Source: Xanthobacteraceae bacterium
Lineage (GTDB): Bacteria; Pseudomonadota; Alphaproteobacteria; Rhizobiales; Xanthobacteraceae
Direction: 5' to 3'
Length of the DNA: 39,365 nt
Assembly (NCBI GenBank): GCA_019746135.1
Contig: JAIESI010000137.1
Span: 1-39,365, forward strand
Each line of letters opens with the position of its first letter. The stretch's first letter is position 1. Made by a program: the position numbers and the translations under genes. Below are positions 1-13,298 of the stretch, in pieces. The notes beneath the pieces are model-generated. The model saw nothing but the letters and a program-made list of their open reading frames with translations. It did not search any database and was not told the DNA's origin.

Positions 1-54
1 GCCGTCTTGCTCATGGCCGTCGCCCCTTCGCGACAACCATGAGAGAAAAAGACA

Positions 55-2220
55 ATGTTCGATATCCAACGTGTTGAACTCGATTGGGGTGGCCGCAAGC
101 TAACCCTCGAAACCGGTAAAGTCGCGCGCCAGGCCGATGGCGCAGTGCTCGCTTCCTACGGCGAGACCACGGTGCTCGCGACCGTCGTCGCGGCGAAGGC
201 GCCGAAGGAAGGCGTCGACTTCCTGCCGTTGACGGTCAACTACCAGGAGAAATTCTACGCGGCCGGCCGGATTCCCGGCGGCTATTTCAAGCGTGAAGGC
301 CGTCCGACCGAAAAGGAGACGCTGACCTCGCGCCTGATCGACCGCCCGGTGCGGCCGCTGTTTGCCGACGGCTGGCGTTGCGACACCCAGGTCATCATCA
401 CCACGCTGTCGCACGACCAGGAGAACGATCCCGACATCGTTGCGATGGTGGCCGCGTCGGCGGCGCTGACGCTCAGCGGTGCGCCGTTCATGGGCCCGAT
501 CGGCGCGGCCCGCGTCGGCTTCATCAACGGCGAGTACGTGCTCAATCCGCAGCTCGACGAGATGCCGGAAACCCAGCTCGATCTGGTCGTCGCCGGCACC
601 CAGGACGCGGTGCTGATGGTCGAGTCGGAAGCCAAGGAGCTGTCCGAGGAGATCATGCTCGGCGCGGTGATGTTCGGCCACCGGCACTTCCAGCCGGTGA
701 TCAACGCCATCATCCAGCTTGCCGAGAAGGCCGCAAAGGAGCCGCGCGAATTCGCGACGCCCGACACCAAGGCGGTCGAGAAGGAGATGCTCGGCCTCGT
801 CGAAGCCGATCTGCGCAAGGCCTATTCAATTCCGGCCAAGCAGGAGCGCTACGACGCCGTTGGCGCCGTGAAGAAGAAGGCCATGGAGCACTTCTTCCCG
901 AACGGCGAGGACAACCCCGAGCGGCCGATGACGCTGGTTGGCGGCGTCTTCAAGGAGCTCGAAGCCAAAATCGTGCGCTGGAACATTCTCGACACCAGCA
1001 AGCGCATCGACGGCCGCGACCTCGTCACCGTACGCCCGATCGTCGCGCAGGCGCCGTTCCTGCCGCGCACCCATGGCTCGGCGCTGTTCACCCGCGGCGA
1101 GACGCAGGCGATCGTGGTCGCCACGCTCGGCACCGGCGAGGACGAGCAGTGGATCGACGCGCTCAGCGGAACGTACAAAGAAGCGTTCATGCTGCACTAC
1201 AACTTCCCGCCGTTCTCGGTCGGCGAGACCGGCCGCATCGGCTCGCCCGGCCGCCGCGAGATCGGCCACGGCAAGTTGGCTTGGCGTGCCATCCGCCCGA
1301 TGCTGCCGAACAAGGACGAGTTCCCCTACACCATCCGCGTCGTCTCGGAGATCACCGAGTCGAACGGCTCGTCGTCGATGGCAACGGTGTGCGGTACCTC
1401 GCTCGCGCTGATGGACGCCGGCGTGCCGCTGAAGCGGCCGACGGCAGGCATCGCGATGGGGCTCATTCTTGAAGACAAGCGCTACGCCGTGCTGTCCGAC
1501 ATCCTCGGCGACGAGGACCATCTCGGCGACATGGACTTCAAGGTGGCCGGCACCGAGCAGGGCGTCACCGCCTTGCAGATGGACATCAAGATCGCCGGCA
1601 TCACCGAAGAGATCATGCAAGTCGCCCTCACCCAGGCCAAGGGCGGGCGCCTGCACATCCTCGGCGAGATGGCGAAGGCGCTCAACACCGCGCGCGCCGA
1701 GCTCGGCGAATACGCGCCGCGCATCGAGACCTTCAAGATCGCCACCGACAAGATCCGCGAAGTGATCGGCACCGGCGGCAAGGTGATCCGCGAGATCGTC
1801 GAGAAGACCGGCGCCAAGATCAACGTCGAGGACGACGGCACCGTGAAGGTTGCCTCGTCCGACGGCGAATCGATCAAGGCCGCAGTCAACTGGATCAAGT
1901 CGATCGCCTCCGATCCGGAGATCGGCCACATCTACGAGGGCACGGTCGTCAAGACCATGGACTTCGGCGCGTTCGTGAACTTCTTCGGCGCCAAGGACGG
2001 CCTGGTCCACATCAGCCAGCTCGCGGCCAACCGCGTGCAGAAGACCACCGACGTCGTCAAGGAAGGCGACAAGGTGAAGGTCAAGCTCCTGGGCTTCGAC
2101 GAGCGCGGCAAGGTGCGCCTGTCGATGAAGGTCGTCGATCAGCAGACCGGCGAAGACCTCGAGGCCAAGCAAAAGGCCGAGCGCGCCGAGCAGCGCGAGG
2201 CGGCCGGCGGCGCGGAATAG
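55..2220 (+). CDS. pnp: Polyribonucleotide nucleotidyltransferase (PNPase)
   Basis: This enzyme degrades RNA 3'-to-5' by phosphorolysis, releasing nucleoside diphosphates; it works in the cytoplasm, usually within the degradosome. The 721-residue length is normal for the family. Two RNase PH domains are visible (about residues 10-140 and 330-540) separated by a helical domain. The second core holds the active-site acidic motif [12 protein letters not shown] near residues 483-494. A KH domain follows at about 560-615 with GTGG as its GxxG loop, and an S1 domain at about 623-692 beginning [17 protein letters not shown]. The start is supported by a purine-rich GAGAGAAAAAG just upstream and by the conserved opening [14 protein letters not shown]. 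rpsO normally precedes pnp but would lie outside the window. A strong hairpin terminator follows. The assignment is secure. Confidence 0.98.
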   Translation: MFDIQRVELDWGGRKLTLETGKVARQADGAVLASYGETTVLATVVAAKAPKEGVDFLPLTVNYQEKFYAAGRIPGGYFKREGRPTEKETLTSRLIDRPVRPLFADGWRCDTQVIITTLSHDQENDPDIVAMVAASAALTLSGAPFMGPIGAARVGFINGEYVLNPQLDEMPETQLDLVVAGTQDAVLMVESEAKELSEEIMLGAVMFGHRHFQPVINAIIQLAEKAAKEPREFATPDTKAVEKEMLGLVEADLRKAYSIPAKQERYDAVGAVKKKAMEHFFPNGEDNPERPMTLVGGVFKELEAKIVRWNILDTSKRIDGRDLVTVRPIVAQAPFLPRTHGSALFTRGETQAIVVATLGTGEDEQWIDALSGTYKEAFMLHYNFPPFSVGETGRIGSPGRREIGHGKLAWRAIRPMLPNKDEFPYTIRVVSEITESNGSSSMATVCGTSLALMDAGVPLKRPTAGIAMGLILEDKRYAVLSDILGDEDHLGDMDFKVAGTEQGVTALQMDIKIAGITEEIMQVALTQAKGGRLHILGEMAKALNTARAELGEYAPRIETFKIATDKIREVIGTGGKVIREIVEKTGAKINVEDDGTVKVASSDGESIKAAVNWIKSIASDPEIGHIYEGTVVKTMDFGAFVNFFGAKDGLVHISQLAANRVQKTTDVVKEGDKVKVKLLGFDERGKVRLSMKVVDQQTGEDLEAKQKAERAEQREAAGGAE

Positions 2221-2246
2221 CGCCGCCGTTCCCCCATCGGGACAGC

Positions 2247-2274
2247 AAAAGGGCGCCCTCGGGCGCCCTTTTCG
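2247..2274 (+). terminator. Intrinsic terminator of pnp
   Basis: An 11-bp perfect stem (AAAAGGGCGCC paired with GGCGCCCTTTT) with a CTCG loop lies 26 bp after the pnp stop and ends in a T-run. Confidence 0.9.
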
Positions 2275-2424
2275 TTTGAAAACCTTGTTGAATCAAAAGC
2301 TTAAGGGCCCTGGAGGAAATCCGCATTTTTGTGATGGTTAACACATCGCGCGCGGCCGGCCGCTCCTATCGTCTCGATCATCGAAGAGCGCAGATGCTCC
2401 AGTGACGAATGCAGGAGGGCCGTC

Positions 2425-2649
2425 ATGACAGTCATCTCCGTGAATTCCGGCGCCGCCTCCAACCGTTTCGATGCGATCTTCGCGGCCGTGATTGCAAGCT
2501 GCGCCGACTTCTGTGCGGGCGCCCGCCAGGGCCGCGACATCGAAGGCCGCTACCACGAACTCGCCCGCCGCTCGACCTCCGACCTCGACCGGCTCGGCCT
2601 CACCCGTCCCGACATCGCGCAGGCCGCCCTGAACGGCCAGCGCAACTGA
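2425..2649 (+). CDS. Small DUF1127-like protein
   Basis: A 74-residue protein with a strong ribosome binding site (GGAGGG ending 5 bases before the ATG). The C-terminal half, YHELARRSTSDLDRLGLTR followed by PDI, resembles the DUF1127 (YjiS-like) signature, in which arginine-rich helices precede a 'dLGLtRsDI' motif. The N-terminal half is alanine- and cysteine-containing and unlike typical DUF1127, so it may be a longer family variant. Some DUF1127 proteins in other alphaproteobacteria are linked to RNA turnover and phosphate or carbon regulation; that is family knowledge and nothing here shows it for this protein. It is an isolated gene flanked by terminators on both sides, so it is probably transcribed alone from a promoter in the 2275-2410 interval. 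Confidence 0.7.
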   Translation: MTVISVNSGAASNRFDAIFAAVIASCADFCAGARQGRDIEGRYHELARRSTSDLDRLGLTRPDIAQAALNGQRN

Positions 2650-2697
2650 GGTTCCCTGCTCAAGTCCCGTTCACCGTCTTCCTCCCAGCACCTTACT

Positions 2698-2734
2698 GCC
2701 CGTCCTTGGCTCCGCCGGGACGGGCTCTTTTTTT
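2698..2734 (+). terminator. Intrinsic terminator after the DUF1127-like gene
   Basis: An 8-bp stem (GCCCGTCC with GGACGGGC) and a 12-base loop are followed by a run of nine pyrimidines, mostly T. It lies 49 bp after the small gene's stop. Confidence 0.88.
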
Positions 2735-2801
2735 GTGCGAGCGGCCGCGACGGGCTAAGCTATCCTCAGCTTGCGGGGCGATCCCGCGCTTCGCAACACC
2801 G

Positions 2802-3479
2802 ATGGCCGCAGCAGCACCCGCGAACCTGTTTTCGGTTTTTCCCGAGAGTCTGGCGGCGAAGCTGTTCGCCAACGCCAAGCCGGTGAAGCTCGCCGCCGAC
2901 GAAGTGCTTTTCCTTGCCGGCGATCCCGGCGACGGCTGCTATCGCGTCGATCAAGGGCTGCTCAAGGTCAGCATGATCGCGCCGTCCGGCGCGGAGCGCA
3001 TTCTCGCGATCGTCGGCCGCGGCGGCATTGTCGGCGAGCTTTCCACCATCGACGGCCTGCCGCGGTCGGCGTCGGTTGCCGCGGTCCGCGAATCCGAGCT
3101 GACATTCGTCAGCCGCGCCACGTTCCAGGCCTTCGCCGAGGCGAACCCGCAGGTCTACATGCATCTCGTCTCGCTGCTCGCCGCGCGGCTGCGCGACACC
3201 GACGGCGTGGTGGCGGCCGGAAGCTTTCTGCCGCTGAAGGGCCGCGTGGCGCGCGCATTGCTCGATCTCGCCGAGGCGTTCGGCCAGGACGTCGGCAAGG
3301 GGCGCATCCTGATCCGCCAGAAGATCAGCCAGAGCGACGTCGCGGCGATGGCCGGCATCGCCCGCGAGAATGTGAGCCGCATCCTCAATGACTGGATTCG
3401 CGACAAGCTGGTGAGCCGGCTGTCCGGCTATTACTGCCTCGAAAACAAGACGCGGCTCGAGCGCGAGAGCGCGATCTAG
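2802..3479 (+). CDS. Crp/Fnr-family transcriptional regulator
   Basis: A 225-residue cyclic-nucleotide-fold regulator. The effector domain spans about residues 10-125 and includes the beta-roll segment YRVDQGLLKVSMIAPSGAER and the phosphate-binding-cassette-like stretch GGIVGELSTIDGLPRSASV. A dimerisation helix follows, then a C-terminal helix-turn-helix (about 150-215) with the Crp recognition-helix pattern SQSDVAAMAGIARENVSRIL. There are no clustered N-terminal cysteines, so an oxygen-sensing FNR iron-sulfur type is unlikely. The chosen ATG opens MAAAAPANLF; the frame is open further upstream, but that part overlaps the terminator and the previous gene. The PBC arginine/serine pair (PRSASV) would allow cAMP-type binding, but the ligand is unknown. 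It lies just upstream of the TPR/glycosyltransferase gene and may be co-transcribed with it. Confidence 0.9.
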   Translation: MAAAAPANLFSVFPESLAAKLFANAKPVKLAADEVLFLAGDPGDGCYRVDQGLLKVSMIAPSGAERILAIVGRGGIVGELSTIDGLPRSASVAAVRESELTFVSRATFQAFAEANPQVYMHLVSLLAARLRDTDGVVAAGSFLPLKGRVARALLDLAEAFGQDVGKGRILIRQKISQSDVAAMAGIARENVSRILNDWIRDKLVSRLSGYYCLENKTRLERESAI

Positions 3480-3520
3480 GCGTTTTCCGGCTGGACGAAT
3501 CAGGCGGCCCCGAATACCTA

Positions 3521-3538
3521 GGCCCGGGGTTCCGGGCC
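3521..3538 (+). promoter_or_regulatory. Hairpin directly before the TPR-GT41 start codon
   Basis: A 7-bp GC-only stem (GGCCCGG / CCGGGCC, loop GGTT) ends 3 bases before the ATG at 3542, where a ribosome binding site would be expected. It could limit translation initiation, or it could mean that the true start is further downstream. Confidence 0.45.
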
Positions 3539-3541
3539 GAT

Positions 3542-6061
3542 ATGCCGCTATCGCCGCTACAGAAATCCGCGCCGCTCAACGTGCCTCAGACGCTGGCGCA
3601 GGGCGTCGAGCTGCACAAGCAGGGCCGGCTCGCGGAGGCCGAACGGCTCTACATGTCGGTGCTCGCAGCGCGCCCCGACAACATCGAGGCGCTGCAATAC
3701 CTTTCGATCATCCGCTACGACAAGGGCCAGTACGCCGAAGCGCTGCAGCTCACCGCCAGGGCGATGCAGATGCGCGCGCCATCGCCGCAGATCCTTGTGC
3801 ATCACGGGCTGGTGCTGAACGCGCTCAACCGGCCCGAGGAAGCGCTGGAAAGCTTCGGCCGCGCGCTGAAGATGAAATCGAAGTTCGCCGACGCGCTCAA
3901 CAACCGCGCCGTCGTGCTGATGTCGCTCAACCGCAACGATGAGGCGCTGGAGGATCTGCAGAAAGCCCTCGCGATCGCGCCCCGCGACGTCAACGCCAAC
4001 TTCAACCGTGGCAATGTGCTGATCCAGCTCAAGCGGCTCGACGAGGCGCTGACGAGCTACGACCGCGTGCTTGCGATCAATCCGAAGCACGTCGAATCGC
4101 ATTTCAACCGCGGCAACGTGTTCAAGCTGATGCACCGCCCGGCGGACGCGGTCGCCTGCTACGACCGTGCGCTGGCGCTGCGGCCGGACCTCGCGGAGGC
4201 GCACTGCAACCGCGCCGCCATGCTGTGCGAGCTGCAGCGGTTCGCGGAAGGGCTCCTGAGCGCCGACCGGGCGATCGAGCTCCGGCCGGACTACGTCGAG
4301 GCGCATTACAACCGCGCGGGCCTGCTCTATGGGCTGAAACGCTTCGAAGAGGCGCTGGCGGGCTACGACCGGGCGGTGGCGATCCACCCGGGCCTCGCCG
4401 AGGCCTGGTGCAACCGCGGCAATACGCTGCGCGAATTGAAGCGCCTCGACGAGGCGCTGGCGAGCTTCGACAAGGCCATCGAGATCCGACCCGGCTTTCC
4501 CGACGCGCTGTCCAACCGCAGCATGATTCTGCACGACTACCGGCGCTACGAGGATGCTCTGGAAAGCTGCCAACGTGCGCTGGCAACCAACCCCAACCAC
4601 ATCAACGCGCTCAACAACTGCTGCGAATCGCTGCGCGATCTCAAGCGCTTCGAAGAGGCGATGGAAAGCTACCAGCGCCTGCTGACGCTGCAGCCCGGGC
4701 ATCAGCACGCGTTCAGCGGCGCGGCAAGCTGCGCCATGAACCTCTGCGACTGGAACAAGCGGGCGGAGTTCATGCCGACCGTCGAGGCGCATATCACCAA
4801 CAAGGTGTCGGTGATCTCGGCGTTCGCCCAGTTCGGCTACACCGGCGATCCGGCGCTGCAGCGCCAATGCGCCGCGAACTATATCGCGCACCGGCTGCCG
4901 TCCATGCCCGAGCCCTTGTGGAAGGGCGAGGTCTGGCGGCACGACCGGCCGCGCATCGCCTATCTCTCGGCCGACTTCCGCGAGCACGCGACCTCGTTCC
5001 TGATGGCCGGGCTGTTCGAGCATCATGACCGCTCGAAGTTCGAGGTTTCCGCCTTCTCGTTCAGCGTCGACGACCGGACCGCGATGCGGCAGCGGCTGGT
5101 CGCAGCGTTCGACCATTTCCACGACGTCTACCAGATGAGCGATTTCGAGGTCGCGCAGCTGATGCGTGAGCGCGAAATCGACATCGCCATCGACCTCAAG
5201 GGCCACACCCAGGAGGCGCGGGTCGGCATTTTCGCCTATCGGCCTGCGCCGATCGTTGCGGCCTATCTCGGCTATCCGGCCACCGCCGGCACGTCCTTCA
5301 TCGACTATTTCATCGGCGATCCGGTTTCCGCACCGTTCTCGCTGCAGCCGCACTTCGACGAGAAGATCGTGCACCTGCCGGACAGCTATCAGTGCAACGA
5401 CCGCAAGCGGGTGATCGCCGAGCGCACGCCGACGCGCACCGAGGCCGGCCTGCCGGAGCAGGGCTTCGTGTTCTGCTCGTTCAACAACAACTGGAAGATC
5501 ACGCCCGAGGTGTTCGACGTCTGGATGCGGCTCCTGCGCGACGTCGAGGGCAGCGTGCTGTGGCTGTTGCGCGACAATCCGGGCGCGGAGCGAAACCTGC
5601 GCAACGAGGCGCAGCGGCGCGGCATCGATCCGGCCCGGCTGATTTTCGCCGACCGCGCGCTGCCGGCCGACCACCTGGCGCGCCAGCGGCTGGCCGATCT
5701 GTTCCTCGACACGCTGCCTTGCAACGCCCACACCACCGCGAGCGACGCGCTATGGGCGGGCCTGCCGGTGCTGACATGCCTCGGCGAGGCCTTTGCCGGG
5801 CGCGTGGCGGCAAGCCTGCTGCATGCCGCGGGCGCGGCCGACCTCGTGACCAGCAATCTCGAAGAGTATGGCGCGCTGGCACTGAAGCTTGCGCGCGAGC
5901 CGGCGCTGCTCGCCGAGATCAAGGCCCGGATCGTCCGCAACCGCGACGCCTGCCCGCTGTTCGACACCGCGCGCCTCGCCCGTCACATCGAGGCGGCCTA
6001 CATGACGATGTGGGAGCGCTGGCAGCGCGGCGAGCCGCCGGCGAATTTCGCCATTCCCGCG

Positions 6062-6070
<9 letters not shown>
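3542..6070 (+). CDS. TPR protein with GT41 (SPINDLY/OGT-like) O-GlcNAc transferase domain
   Basis: An 842-residue protein with about eleven consecutive tetratricopeptide repeats (residues about 15-385; repeated ALxxxxRALALxPxxxxAxxNR patterns) fused to a C-terminal glycosyltransferase family 41 domain (about 455-830). Matches to OGT/SPINDLY include IAYLSADFREHATSFLMAGL with the active-site-region His, IDLKGHTQEARVGIFAYRPA, FCSFNNNWKITPEVFDVWMR, and the UDP-binding stretch LDTLPCNAHTTASDALWAGL. The family transfers GlcNAc or fucose from nucleotide sugars to Ser/Thr of proteins; in bacteria the targets are mostly unknown, though flagellin-type and surface-protein roles are known in some species. 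No signal peptide is visible, so it is cytoplasmic. It follows the Crp/Fnr gene by 62 bp and converges with oxyR, overlapping it by 9 bp. No Shine-Dalgarno is visible and a hairpin precedes the ATG. Confidence 0.9.
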
Positions 6071-9265
<3,195 letters not shown>

Positions 9266-9378
9266 GCGCGATGCAGAATTGAATTCTGGGTTACCTGCCT
9301 GGAGTTCTACCGCCGCCTGCGTTCCGCGAGCGATTGCCCCGAGCTTTCGCTCAAGGTGCAGGCGGCCCCCAAACGGAA

Positions 9379-9409
9379 GGCCGGGAGCAATCCCGGCCTT
9401 TTGTTTTCG
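9379..9409 (+). terminator. Intrinsic terminator of katG
   Basis: An 8-bp perfect stem, GGCCGGGA-GCAA-TCCCGGCC, is followed by TTTTGTTTT. It lies 113 bp after the katG stop and before the convergent autotransporter gene. Confidence 0.9.
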
Positions 9410-9426
9410 TGAACTCGCCGGAAGAT

Positions 9427-11448
9427 TCAAATTTTCATTTTGAGTACAAACGAACCGATCTGGTTCAGAAAGCCAGTCGGGCTTGCCTGAAGGTCGTAGT
9501 ACACGCCGAGGTCCAGTTGATCTTTCCTGATCCCGACCAGCCCGACGCCTGTCGATAGAAGCCAGGGGGAGACGTCGAGCCCATAGGTGACGAAACTGTC
9601 GCCGCCGCCAGCATAAGAGGCCGTGATCTGTGCCGGACTGTTCAGCGCGTTGTAACCGATGCCGGCATGGGATGTCAGATGAACCTGGCCGGCAATCTGA
9701 TAGGCGCTCTTGATGGCGGCCGTCAGCATCAGCTCGCGATACACCTGGGACTCGACGTTCAGGTTCAGGGCATCGGCGCCGCTCTCGCTGTAGGAGCCGG
9801 AGCGCACTTGCGCGAAGTCCATGCGCAGCGACGGGATCAGCGTCAGCCCGGCTCCCATCGGGATCTTCTTGTCTATCCCAAGCCCCGCATGGGCGGTTGA
9901 GCTGCTGTAGCGCGCCGCCGCGGTGCTATTCATGAATGATATCGACCGGCTTTCACTGTTCCGGCCGAGGATCGCGTCGAGCTGGAAATTCACGTCGAGG
10001 CCGGGGCGCAGCGCGTAGGCGCCGTACATTCCAGCGTAATAGCTGCTGATCCCAAGCGAGTTCGGAACCGCGTCATCGCTGCCGGTGAGCGAATAGTACG
10101 AGTACGCGACAACGCCGCCGAGTGTCAGGCCGGAAAAGAACGTCTGGTCGACGCCCGCGGCCAGTCCGCCGCCGCTGGCGCGATAGCCCGGCACGCCGTC
10201 GAGACCCTGCTGTCGCGCAACGCCGCCGAGCGGCCGCATCCAGAAGTTCCGCTCCACGCCGAGATCGCTGTTCAACCCCACGCCGCGTACGGTGTCGAGG
10301 CGCGTGATGACCGCCTGCTGAAAGGCGCGTTGCGTGTTGTAGGTCGCCTGCGACGCCGATCCTGCGAGAACAGGAAGCGTCTGGCTGATGGCGCTGGAGA
10401 GAGCAGCGCCCTGGAGATTGCTGAGCACGTCCAGCGCAGGCGCAAACGCGCCGCTCAAACCCGCAGGCGTGCCTGCCAGGCGGTACAACGTCCCGGCCGC
10501 ACCCAGCGCCGACCGGTTGTTCGTCTCGGCGAGAGCCTCGGCGAAAGGACGAACGAGCGTGGTGGTGGCCAGGGCGCCGACCAGATTGCCGGCCGAATCG
10601 TACTCGCTCAGCAGCATTTGCGATGACGATGGACCACCGGAAATATTCCCGTAGAGGCTCGTCAGATTGCCCTGGGACACGGTGCTGAGCAGCACCTTGC
10701 CTTCCGGGGTGATCGAGCCCAGCAAGGTGAAAGCGCCGCCGCCATTCGGACTGATACCGCGGCCCCAGAAGTACCCGTTCTGATAGTCCGTGACGATGAA
10801 CCGGCCGGGCGCACTCGTGCCGAACAGGGCTGGGCTCACCATTTTCCACGGCGTGCCGGCTGTCCAGGCCCATTGCGGCGACGAGTTGCTGAGAACGACC
10901 TGCGACGCCGGCGGCGTGAAGGTCGCCGGATCGTATGGCAGCATGTAGGCCCAATGCGTCACCAGCAGCGCGTCGCCGGTGATCATCTGCATTTCCATCG
11001 AGGTGACGCCCCCGACGTTCTGCATGACCCCGAGACCGACGGTCGGTGTGCCGCCGCCGACCGGCGTGAAGATCATAGTGATCTGGCCCGACGGCGTGAC
11101 TGTTCCCTGAATCGTGGTGCTCTCTGTCAGCAGTGCCGGACCGATGGCGAGCTGCGCCACGCTGGTTCCGGTAAAGGAGCCGTTGGTCGACACCCCGAGC
11201 GTCCACAGCGTCTGGTCACCGATCGGAATGGGATTCGCCAGGCTGGCGCGCGGCGCAATGTAGGCGAGGAGCTGCGGCACCGGCACGTACCAATGGGTGT
11301 TCGAGATGGTCGAATCCCAAATGTTGGCTTGAGCCAGGACCGGGGAAGTCGCGCGGGCGACGAAAATGGCGCAGGAAGCAAAAGCCAGAACGGCAATTCG
11401 CAAGACAACGCGGACAAACGACAAGACGGCCTCGCCCGAGACTTCCAC
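9427..11448 (-). CDS. Autotransporter-domain outer membrane protein
   Basis: A 673-residue secreted protein read from a GTG. A signal peptide is clear (hydrophobic LRIAVLAFASCAIFVA, cleavage expected after SPVLAQA near residue 40). The passenger region (about 41-400) is Gly/Ser/Thr-rich and holds repeated beta-strand-like segments; I recognise no enzyme motif in it. From about residue 405 the alternating aromatic/hydrophobic pattern of an autotransporter beta-barrel appears (WMRPLGGVARQQ, GGVVAYSYYSL, AGMYGAYALRPGLDV, AGIGYNALN). The final residues GSFVLKMKI end in Ile rather than the usual Phe. The start is uncertain: a TTG eight codons further in also gives a complete signal peptide. It lies 99 bp downstream of the FAD oxidoreductase gene on the same strand. 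Surface adhesin or sensor functions are possible, but nothing here decides between them. Confidence 0.82.
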   Translation of the reverse strand: MEVSGEAVLSFVRVVLRIAVLAFASCAIFVARATSPVLAQANIWDSTISNTHWYVPVPQLLAYIAPRASLANPIPIGDQTLWTLGVSTNGSFTGTSVAQLAIGPALLTESTTIQGTVTPSGQITMIFTPVGGGTPTVGLGVMQNVGGVTSMEMQMITGDALLVTHWAYMLPYDPATFTPPASQVVLSNSSPQWAWTAGTPWKMVSPALFGTSAPGRFIVTDYQNGYFWGRGISPNGGGAFTLLGSITPEGKVLLSTVSQGNLTSLYGNISGGPSSSQMLLSEYDSAGNLVGALATTTLVRPFAEALAETNNRSALGAAGTLYRLAGTPAGLSGAFAPALDVLSNLQGAALSSAISQTLPVLAGSASQATYNTQRAFQQAVITRLDTVRGVGLNSDLGVERNFWMRPLGGVARQQGLDGVPGYRASGGGLAAGVDQTFFSGLTLGGVVAYSYYSLTGSDDAVPNSLGISSYYAGMYGAYALRPGLDVNFQLDAILGRNSESRSISFMNSTAAARYSSSTAHAGLGIDKKIPMGAGLTLIPSLRMDFAQVRSGSYSESGADALNLNVESQVYRELMLTAAIKSAYQIAGQVHLTSHAGIGYNALNSPAQITASYAGGGDSFVTYGLDVSPWLLSTGVGLVGIRKDQLDLGVYYDLQASPTGFLNQIGSFVLKMKI

Positions 11449-11547
11449 CGAGTGCTGTCGGTGAACTTGAAGCGGCCGACCGGCGGTGTCGACGGCACTT
11501 TTTGGCTGGATTCGGCTGGGTCAAACCGGGACGGCGAAAGCCTGCAG

Positions 11548-13176
11548 CTACGCCGCCGCCGTCGACACCTTGCTCAAAGCCTCGCGCGCATCCCACGGCT
11601 GCCACCAAAGCTTCAGTCCGAGCTCGCGGGCGATGATGCCGGCGCTGATATAGCCCGAGCCGCCGGAGATCGCGCCGCCCGGATGCACCGCCGAGCCCGC
11701 CACGTAGAGGCCGGAAATCGGCGTGCGATAGCCGAAGTGGTTGTACATCACCTGCTCGGCGTTGAACGCGCCCATGAAGATGTCGCCGCCGCGCATCTGC
11801 GGGAATTCGGCGACGTACTCGCGGCCGGTATAGACATACTGGCCGATGATGTTCTTGCGCGTCATGTTCGGCGCGTAGCGCGCGAACACCTCGATGATCT
11901 TCTCGGCGAACTCCTCCTTGAAGGTCGCGTAGTCCTTGCCGCCGATGTCGGGATCGTACGGCATCACGTGCCAGGCATATTGGGTGTGCTTGCCGGGCGG
12001 CGCCTGGGTCGGATCGATCGCGCTGAGCGGGCCGCAGCCGAACTGCACCAGCGAAGGCACCTTGCCGGCCACCACATCCTTGTGCGCGGCCATCAGGTCT
12101 TCCATCGTCTCGGCGCCCAGGCTCCATTTCAGCGTGCGCTGGATGTTCGGGTCGAACGCGGCGGACCTGAGCTGCGCCGGCTCGTGCATCGCCAGATGCA
12201 GGCCGTAGAGCGACCATTTGGTGTACTGGAAGCCGTCGAGCTTGTTCAGGAACGCCGCCGGAAGCTGCTCGCGGCCGATCAGCGTCTCGAAGGTCTGGTG
12301 CACGTCGAGCGTCGAGGCGACGAACTGCCTGGCACGCACCGTACGGCCGTCATGCAGCACGATGCCGGACGCCTTGCCGCCTTCGATCAGTATCTTCTGA
12401 ATGCTGACCTGCGGCTGGTAGCGGCCGCCGGCGGCGATGAACGTCTCCATCAGCCCACGCGCCAAATTGAACGAGCCGCCCTGGCAGAGCTGGTAGCCGC
12501 TTTCGAGGTCGAAGGCGCGGATCACCGAGCCCATCGGGCTCGTGCCGGACATGGTGTCGACCAGCCAGGTGCCGAACAGCGACACCTTGAACAGGAACAG
12601 GAGCTGCACGTGCTCGTTCTCGAACAGCTCCTGCACCACGTCGAACGGCTGCCGCTTGGTGATCGCCAGGAAATCGCGCCCCATGGCGCTGCGCGACAAG
12701 AGCGCCTCGCGCTCGGCCTGCGGCAGCGGCTCGGAGTAGCGCTCGGGCAGGAAGATGCTGCGGGTGATCTCCTCGGCGCGGCGGTTCCACTCGCGAAAGG
12801 TCTGCGCGTCCTTCTTCGAGAACCGGGCAACGTTGGCCAGCGTCTCCTCGAGGTCGCGGCCGAACACCAGCGCCGAGCCGTCGAGATGCGGCTGGCCGAG
12901 CTCGTAGCGCGGCGTGATGTAGGTGACGCGCTCGGCAAGGTTCAGGTCCTTGAACCAGGGCGTCTCGGTGATGTGGAAATGATTGATCGAATGCAGGTTG
13001 TGATAGAAGCCCGGCGCCGTGACCTCCTCCGTCGACAGCCCGCCGCCGTATTGCAGGCGGCGATCGACCAGCAGGACGTCGAGCCCGCATCTGGCGAGAT
13101 AGCTGCCGAGCACCAGGCCGTGATGGCCCGCGCCGACGATGATGCCGTCGTAGGTTTTTTCGAGCGCCGCAGACAT
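11548..13176 (-). CDS. NAD(P)/FAD-dependent oxidoreductase, phytoene desaturase (CrtI/PYROXD2)-like
   Basis: A 542-residue flavoprotein. The N-terminal Rossmann motif is clear: YDGIIVGAGHHGLVLGSYLA, then the acidic strand end LLVDRR and GGGLSTEEVTAPGFYHN. The C-terminal FAD-closing motif is GLYVAGSAVHPGGAISGGSG followed by YISAGIIA. This fits the amine oxidase/phytoene-desaturase superfamily, specifically the branch that includes mammalian PYROXD2. No phytoene synthase or other carotenoid gene lies nearby, so a carotenoid role is not supported and the substrate is unknown. The start at 13176 is chosen because GAGGAAA lies 4 bases upstream and the glycine motif then falls near residue 15; a longer frame reaches 13245 without support. 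It reads toward the autotransporter gene 99 bp downstream. Confidence 0.85.
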   Translation of the reverse strand: MSAALEKTYDGIIVGAGHHGLVLGSYLARCGLDVLLVDRRLQYGGGLSTEEVTAPGFYHNLHSINHFHITETPWFKDLNLAERVTYITPRYELGQPHLDGSALVFGRDLEETLANVARFSKKDAQTFREWNRRAEEITRSIFLPERYSEPLPQAEREALLSRSAMGRDFLAITKRQPFDVVQELFENEHVQLLFLFKVSLFGTWLVDTMSGTSPMGSVIRAFDLESGYQLCQGGSFNLARGLMETFIAAGGRYQPQVSIQKILIEGGKASGIVLHDGRTVRARQFVASTLDVHQTFETLIGREQLPAAFLNKLDGFQYTKWSLYGLHLAMHEPAQLRSAAFDPNIQRTLKWSLGAETMEDLMAAHKDVVAGKVPSLVQFGCGPLSAIDPTQAPPGKHTQYAWHVMPYDPDIGGKDYATFKEEFAEKIIEVFARYAPNMTRKNIIGQYVYTGREYVAEFPQMRGGDIFMGAFNAEQVMYNHFGYRTPISGLYVAGSAVHPGGAISGGSGYISAGIIARELGLKLWWQPWDAREALSKVSTAAA

Positions 13177-13298
13177 CGGTTTCCTCGCCAGTTTTCTTGA
13201 TTGCCGGGCATCCGCCGCACGCGGCGAAATCGACCGAGGCGTCAAGTCAACCAGATCGCGGCGATCCGCGCGAGGGTGCTGCCCGCACGAATGAGGCC

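Noticed and set aside
2409..2801. N-terminal extension of the Crp/Fnr frame
   Set aside because: It overlaps the DUF1127-like gene and a strong terminator; the translation is Arg/Pro-rich and unlike the family N-terminus.
3557..5731. Long open frame antisense to the TPR-GT41 gene (724 codons)
   Set aside because: A product of high-GC codon bias; the translation is Arg/His/Val-rich without motifs, whereas the plus strand has clear domains. Similar antisense frames over pnp, the flavin monooxygenase, the hybrid kinase and ubiB are rejected for the same reason.
11548..13176. Carotenoid biosynthesis cluster around the phytoene-desaturase-like gene
   Set aside because: No phytoene synthase, cyclase or other crt gene is nearby; the family includes many non-carotenoid oxidoreductases.
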